A stretch of DNA of 64,000 nucleotides, taken from positions 74,393,005 to 74,457,004 of the forward strand of contig NC_088300.1 of the NCBI RefSeq assembly GCF_032854445.1. Direction: 5' to 3'. Below are positions 58,423 through 64,000 of the stretch, one piece after another. Origin of the DNA: Liolophura sinensis. Lineage: Eukaryota > Mollusca > Polyplacophora > Chitonida > Chitonidae. The notes below the pieces were generated by a model. It did no database searches. It saw only the letters and a list, made by a program, of their open reading frames with translations, and was not told the DNA's origin. The translations under genes were made by a program, and so were the position numbers. How positions within the stretch are numbered: the first letter of the stretch is position 1; every line of letters begins with the position of its first letter.

Positions 58423-59719
58423 ATTGTTATTTCACCAATGTCACGTTTTTCTTTCCATCATTCTTTCTCCATCGCACTGTGCTATGTATGGTTTATTGGC
58501 CAAATAAAAAACTATTTTATCACCTGAATACAGTCCATACCTTTGCCTCATGTCTGTATTATATTGAAAAGAAACATACATGCCAATTTCTCACAAAACT
58601 GTTCTGCTTCTCGTATCCGAAAATATCGTTTTATATATGGATGTTTTAACAAATTAACAACAAAACCTTACATCTTGTCACAACTCTGTCTTAAGTAGCA
58701 CTGGAAAACGCCCAGAAAGACTATGTAATACAAAATCCTATCTCGAACAAGCACAGTTTGGGCCTAAACAACTGCAAATCTTATCGCACACATGTGTTGT
58801 GCCTGTTACGCTTCATACTTATCAAATTTTCACTTTTGCAAATTTCATTTAGCCGTACTGACGAATATCTAAATCATATTGGCTGAAAAGAGTTAGCCTC
58901 TGTTTAGTTCACATTACAACAATTAACGGGTACAATTTTCAAGTACTAGTAAAACTTACATAACCGCACTTGAAATATACAAAATCTGCATCACCATTTT
59001 TGCGCACAGTGAAATGTACCTGCATGCCAAACCTCCCCAGTAAAAGCCTTAAAAATCTTCTCTCTTCAACTTAGTCTGGCTGCACTACGGCGTTGTTCCA
59101 TTCAACTTGCCTAAGCATATCCGATATTCTTTTCTGCGCTGTCTTTTTGTCACAAGTCAGGCAAAGACACATTGAGAACTGGAGGTGGTACTTGTAGCAT
59201 TATAAACATACTTAATTTAAGAGTCCAATTCGACCGTTTTATGTAATGTGCCAAAATACACCTTACAAAGTACATGTATTAATCTGATTTACTTCTTCAT
59301 ATCAAACATCAGAGACTACCATCCAGCTGCTAAATCATTCTCTGAAAATCTAGTCCAGACAAAGAGAAATTACTTACCAATTATTTTTTAGCAATGAGAA
59401 AAATTTTCTCTTCTGTGTAGGCCACCGGCCACGCAGCAGGGATCTGACTTCGGCAAATCATCATAGAAGTAATGAAGATCCATTCTCACCGCATTTATTT
59501 GAGAAGGTCTTCATCGTATGATTACCTTTCTCACAAGCACTAATCGTAACAAGTCGCTCACCTTCTAGGGCACAGGTCGCACAACATCAAACGGTTCTGT
59601 GAGAGTGAGTAGAAAATCTCTAGCATATATAAATCCTTTCTCAAACTTGCAGGTACCATATCCAATCTATCACACAGTCCAAGCATAGTCGACAATAATT
59701 TCCATTGATTCAACTCAGA

Positions 59720-60313
59720 ATGGATGTAAAAAGAATGGCCGCACTGCTCAGAGAAAATTTACTTCTTCATGACGCCGCTCTCCGCAAAATTCAATTGCTC
59801 GGTATGTTCCCTTACTAAACTTGTACTTGCGTTCCATGAGTTTGTTTTAGGAGAATGCGCATGTTGTCTTAGCATTAACTGTATCTTATACCATTCTTTT
59901 ATATTTTTTCAGAACAAAGACAAGAGGCTACTGAACGACGAATAAGAGCAGCAACATCCAACGGGCATACACCATGCCACGAACTGCTCCTTCTGCAGAA
60001 ACACATTCTTGCCGATACCAAAGCCTTGTACCAGCATTACCGACAGGAGAAATGGGATGAAGTTCAACGCGTGGCAGCCAGAGTCTTACAAACCAGCCAG
60101 GAAGACAGCGACGATGAGGACATGGGGGAGGTATTAATAAGTGTCGATGATGATAATGATGATGATGATCAATATTTTGATGAAGGTGACCACAATTCTG
60201 TTGACGACAGCCAATCTACCACTCATCCACAGGCCTTTGACAACACCGCCATGCATAGTTTTTCCCGTTTTACACGAGATTTTTACATATCTTCAACTCG
60301 ACAAGATAACTAA
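59720..60313 (+). CDS. Array gene copy 12 (E4K, S138N)
   Basis: Exon 1 59,720-59,801, intron 59,802-59,912, exon 2 59,913-60,313. The same two changes as the copy at 52,156, plus a silent AAA at Lys64. Confidence 0.75.
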
Positions 60314-61610
60314 ATTGTTATTTCACCAATGTCACGTTTTTCTTTCCATCATTCTTTCTCCATCGCACTGTGCTATGTATGGTTTATTGGCCAAATAAAA
60401 AACTATTTTATCACCTGAATACAGTCCATACCTTTGCCTCATGTCTGTATTATATTGAAAAGAAACATACATGCCAATTTCTCACAAAACTGTTCTGCTT
60501 CTCGTATCCGAAAATATCGTTTTATATATGGATGTTTTAACAAATTAACAACAAAACCTTACATCTTGTCACAACTCTGTCTTAAGTAGCACTGGAAAAC
60601 GCCCAGAAAGACTATGTAATACAAAATCCTATCTCGAACAAGCACAGTTTGGGCCTAAACAACTGCAAATCTTATCGCACACATGTGTTGTGCCTGTTAC
60701 GCTTCATACTTATCAAATTTTCACTTTTGCAAATTTCATTTAGCCGTACTGACGAATATCTAAATCATATTGGCTGAAAAGAGTTAGCCTCTGTTTAGTT
60801 CACATTACAACAATTAACGGGTACAATTTTCAAGTACTAGTAAAACTTACATAACCGCACTTGAAATATACAAACTCTGCATCACCATTATTGCGCACAG
60901 TGAAATGTACCTGCATGCCAAACCTCCCCAGTAAAAGCCTTAAAAATCTTCTCTCTTCAACTTAGTCTGGCTGCACTACGGCGTTGTTCCATTCAACTTG
61001 CCTAAGCATATCCGATATTCTTTTCTGCGCTGTCTTTTTGTCACAAGTCAGGAAAAGACACATTGAGAACTGGAGGTGGTACTTGTAGCATTATAAACAT
61101 ACTTAATTTAAGAGTCCAATTCGACCGTTTTATGTAATGTGCCAAAATACACCTTACAAAGTACATGTATCAATTTGATTTACTTCTTCATATCAAACAT
61201 CAAAGACTACCATCCAGCTGCTAAATCATTCTCTGAAAATCTAGTCCAGACAAAGAGAAATTACTTACCAATTATTTTTTAGCAGTGAGAAAAATTTTCT
61301 CTTCTGTGTAGGCCACCGGCCACGCAGCAGGGATCTGACTTCGGCAAATCATCATAGAAGTAATGAAGATCCATGCTCACCGCATTTATTTGAGAAGGTC
61401 TTCATCGTATGATTACCTTTCTCACAAGCACTAATCGTAACAAGTCGCTCACCTTCTAGGGCACAGGTCGCACAACATCAAACGGTTCTGTGAGAGTGAG
61501 TAGAAAATCTCTAGCATATATAAATCCTTTTTCAAACTTGCAGGTACCATATCCAATCTATCACACAGTCCAAGCATAGTCGACAATAATTTCCATTGAT
61601 TCAACTCAGA

Positions 61611-62204
61611 ATGGATGTAGAAAGAATGGCCGCACTGCTCAGAGAAAATTTACTTCTTCATGACGCCGCTCTCCGCAAAATTCAATTGCTCGGTATGTTC
61701 CCTTACTAAACTTGTACTTGCGTTGCATGAGTTTGTTTTAGGAGAATGCGCATGTTGTCTTAGCATTAACTGTATCTTATACCATTCTTTTATATTTTTT
61801 CAGAACAAAGACAAGAGGCTACTGAACGACGAATAAGAGCAGCAACATCCAACGGGCATACACCATGCCACGAACTGCTCCTTCTGCAGAAACACATTCT
61901 TGCCGATACCAAGGCCTTGTACCAGCATTACCGACAGGAGAAATGGGATGAAGTTCAACGCGTGGCAGCCAGAGTCTTACAAACCAGCCAGGAAGACAGC
62001 GACGATGAGGACATGGGGGAGGTATTAATAAGTGTCGATGATGATAATGATGATGATGATCAATATTTTGATGAAGGTGACCACAATTCTGTTGACGACA
62101 GCCAATCTACCACTCATCCACAGGCCTTTGACAGCACCGCCATGCATAGTTTTTCCCGTTTTACACGAGATTTTTACATATCTTCGACTCGACAAGATAA
62201 CTAA
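61611..62204 (+). CDS. Array gene copy 13 (consensus protein)
   Basis: Exon 1 61,611-61,692, intron 61,693-61,803, exon 2 61,804-62,204. Consensus protein with a silent TCG at Ser155. The intron variant is shared with the copy at 57,829. Confidence 0.75.
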
Positions 62205-63501
62205 ATTGTTATTTCACCAATGTCACGTTTTTCTTTCCATCATTCTTTCTCCATCGCACTGTGCTATGTATGGTTTATTGGCCAAATAAAAAACTATTTT
62301 ATCACCTGAATACAGTCCATACCTTTGCCTCATGTCTGTATTATATTGAAAAGAAACATACATGCCAATTTCTCATAAAACAGTTCTACTTCTCGTATCC
62401 GAAAATATCGTTTTATATATGGATGTTTTAACAAATTAACAACAAAACCTTACATCTTGTCACAACTCTGTCTTAAGTAGCACTGGAAAACGCCCAGAAA
62501 GACTATGTAATACAAAATCCTATCTCGAACAAGCACAGTTTGGGCCTAAACAACTGCAAATCTTATCGCACACATGTGTTGTGCCTGTTACGCTTCATAC
62601 TTATCAAATTTTCACTTTTGCAAATTTCATTTAGCCGTACTGACGAATATCTAAATCATATTGGCTGAAAAGAGTTAGCCTCTGTTTAGTTCACATTACA
62701 ACAATTAACGGGTACAATTTTCAAGTACTAGTAAAACTTACATAACCGCACTTGAAATATACAAACTCTGCATCACCATTATTGCGCACAGTGAAATGTA
62801 CCTGCATGCCAAACCTCCCCAGTAAAAGCCTTAAAAATCTTCTCTCTTCAACTTAGTCTGGCTGCACTACGGCGTTGTTCCATTCAACTTGCCTAAGCAT
62901 ATCCGATATTCTTTTCTGCGCTGTCTTTTTGTCACAAGTCAGGCAAAGACACATTGAGAACTGGAGGTGGTACTTGTAGCATTATAAACATACTTAATTT
63001 AAGAGTCCAATTCGACCGTTTTATGTAATGTGCCAAAATACACCTTACAAAGTACATGTATTAATCTGATTTACTTCTTCATATCAAACATCAGAGACTA
63101 CCATCCAGCTGCTAAATCATTCTCTGAAAATCTAGTCCAGACAAAGAGAAATTACTTACCAATTATTTTTTAGCAATGAGAAAAATTTTCTCTTCTGTGT
63201 AGGCCACCGGCCACGCAGCAGGGATCTGACTTCGGCAAATCATCATAGAAGTAATGAACATCCATGCTCACCGCATTTATTTGAGAAGGTCTTCATCGTA
63301 TGATTACCTTTCTCACAAGCACTAATCGTAACAAGTCGTTCACCTTCTAGGGCACAGGTCGCACAACATCAAACGGTTCTGTGAGAGTGAGTAGAAAATC
63401 TCTAGCATATATAAATCCTTTCTCAAACTTGCAGGTACCATATCCAATCTATCACACAGTCCAAGCATAGTCGACAATAATTTCCATTGATTCAACTCAG
63501 A

Positions 63502-64000
63502 ATGGATGTAGAAAGAATGGCCGCACTGCTCAGAGAAAATTTACTTCTTCATGACGCCGCTCTCCGCAAAATTCAATTGCTCGGTATGTTCCCTTACTAA
63601 ACTTGTACTTGCGTTCCATGAGTTTGTTTTAGGAGAATGCGCATGTTGTCTTAGCATTAACTGTATCTTATACCATTCTTTTATATTTTTTCAGAACAAA
63701 GACAAGAGGCTACTGAACGACGAATAAGAGCAGCAACATCCAACGGGCATACACCATGCCACGAACTGCTCCTTCTGCAGAAACACATTCTTGCCGATAC
63801 CAAGGCCTTGTACCAGCATTACCGACAGGAGAAATGGGATGAAGTTCAACGCGTGGCAGCCAGAGTCTTACAAACCAGCCAGGAAGACAGCGACGATGAG
63901 GACATGGGGGAGGTATTAATAAGTGTCGATGATGATAATGATGATGATGATCAATATTTTGATGAAGGTGACCACAATTCTGTTGACGACAGCCAATCTA
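63502..64000 (+). CDS. Array gene copy 14, cut by window end
   Basis: Exon 1 63,502-63,583, intron 63,584-63,694, exon 2 from 63,695 to the window edge, within the codons for DDSQST. Consensus so far. The array continues beyond the window. Confidence 0.75.

Larger units (their letters stand above)
38200..64000 (+). repeat. Tandem array of a 1,891-bp gene-bearing unit
   Basis: The unit recurs with a 1,891-bp step. Exceptions are two 1,841-bp units (a 51-bp deletion at 42,931 and 44,772 plus one inserted base) and a 1,074-bp unit (817-bp deletion at about 49,562). There are 12 full copies, one deleted copy, a left-edge partial copy and a right-edge copy cut by the window. Units look about 98-99% identical by eye except the left-edge one. 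Each contains, in order: a bidirectional-looking TATA region, exon 1, a 111-bp intron, exon 2, a palindromic poly(A) signal region and about 1.1 kb of spacer with an opposing frame. This is like a clustered multicopy gene locus (as for histones) rather than a simple satellite. Confidence 0.95.

Noticed and set aside
38200-64000. CRISPR-like array
   Set aside because: The repeat unit is 1.9 kb, spacers are not unique and the sequence is eukaryotic.

Overview
The window is nuclear DNA from a marine invertebrate, most likely a mollusc and perhaps a bivalve. The evidence is AT-rich intergenic sequence full of minisatellites, tRNA-derived SINE families of a type I associate with mollusc genomes, spliceosomal introns, and no bacterial gene organisation. 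No conserved single-copy host gene is recognisable. The window is essentially four layers of repetitive and mobile DNA.

(1) 1-17.6 kb is non-coding host sequence. It holds five minisatellites (25-bp units at 2.87-4.57 kb, 24-bp units at 10.7 kb, 48/49-bp units at 13.3-14.9 kb, 26-bp units at 15.8 kb, 39-bp units at 16.1-16.6 kb). It also holds several SINE copies (5.1, 6.3, 10.8, 12.5 and 13.7 kb) and a small MITE (11.4 kb). Two of the SINEs sit inside minisatellites.

(2) 17,599-30,280 is a 12.7-kb Polinton/Maverick (virus-like, self-synthesising transposon) with 116-bp terminal inverted repeats that differ at one base. It carries a protein-primed family B DNA polymerase, a retroviral-type integrase, an FtsK/HerA-type packaging ATPase, a double-jelly-roll major capsid protein, a putative penton-like minor capsid protein, and about nine smaller conserved or unknown proteins. 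Almost every gene has one or more frameshifts or in-frame stops, and the polymerase also appears to have internal deletions. The copy is therefore defective as assembled, even though its ends are nearly identical.

(3) 32,285-37,877 is a minus-strand Ty3/gypsy-class LTR retrotransposon with about 0.75-kb LTRs and a 4-bp GTTA target duplication. Its order is gag, protease, integrase, then RNase H. Integrase upstream of the RT/RNase H block is the unusual order of Gmr1-like elements. The reverse transcriptase domain itself is missing, removed by an internal deletion that left the flanks in the same reading frame.

(4) 38.2 kb to the end of the window is a tandem array of a 1,891-bp unit: 12 complete copies, one internally deleted copy, a degenerate left-edge copy, and a copy that runs off the right end. 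Each unit holds a small two-exon gene with its own TATA box, a GT-AG intron of 111 bp and an AATAAA signal. It encodes a 160-residue acidic protein with no family I recognise. Copies are nearly identical and show mosaic variant patterns that indicate unequal exchange and gene conversion. A second transcript on the opposite strand is possible. This array is the part of the window most likely to be undescribed biology.
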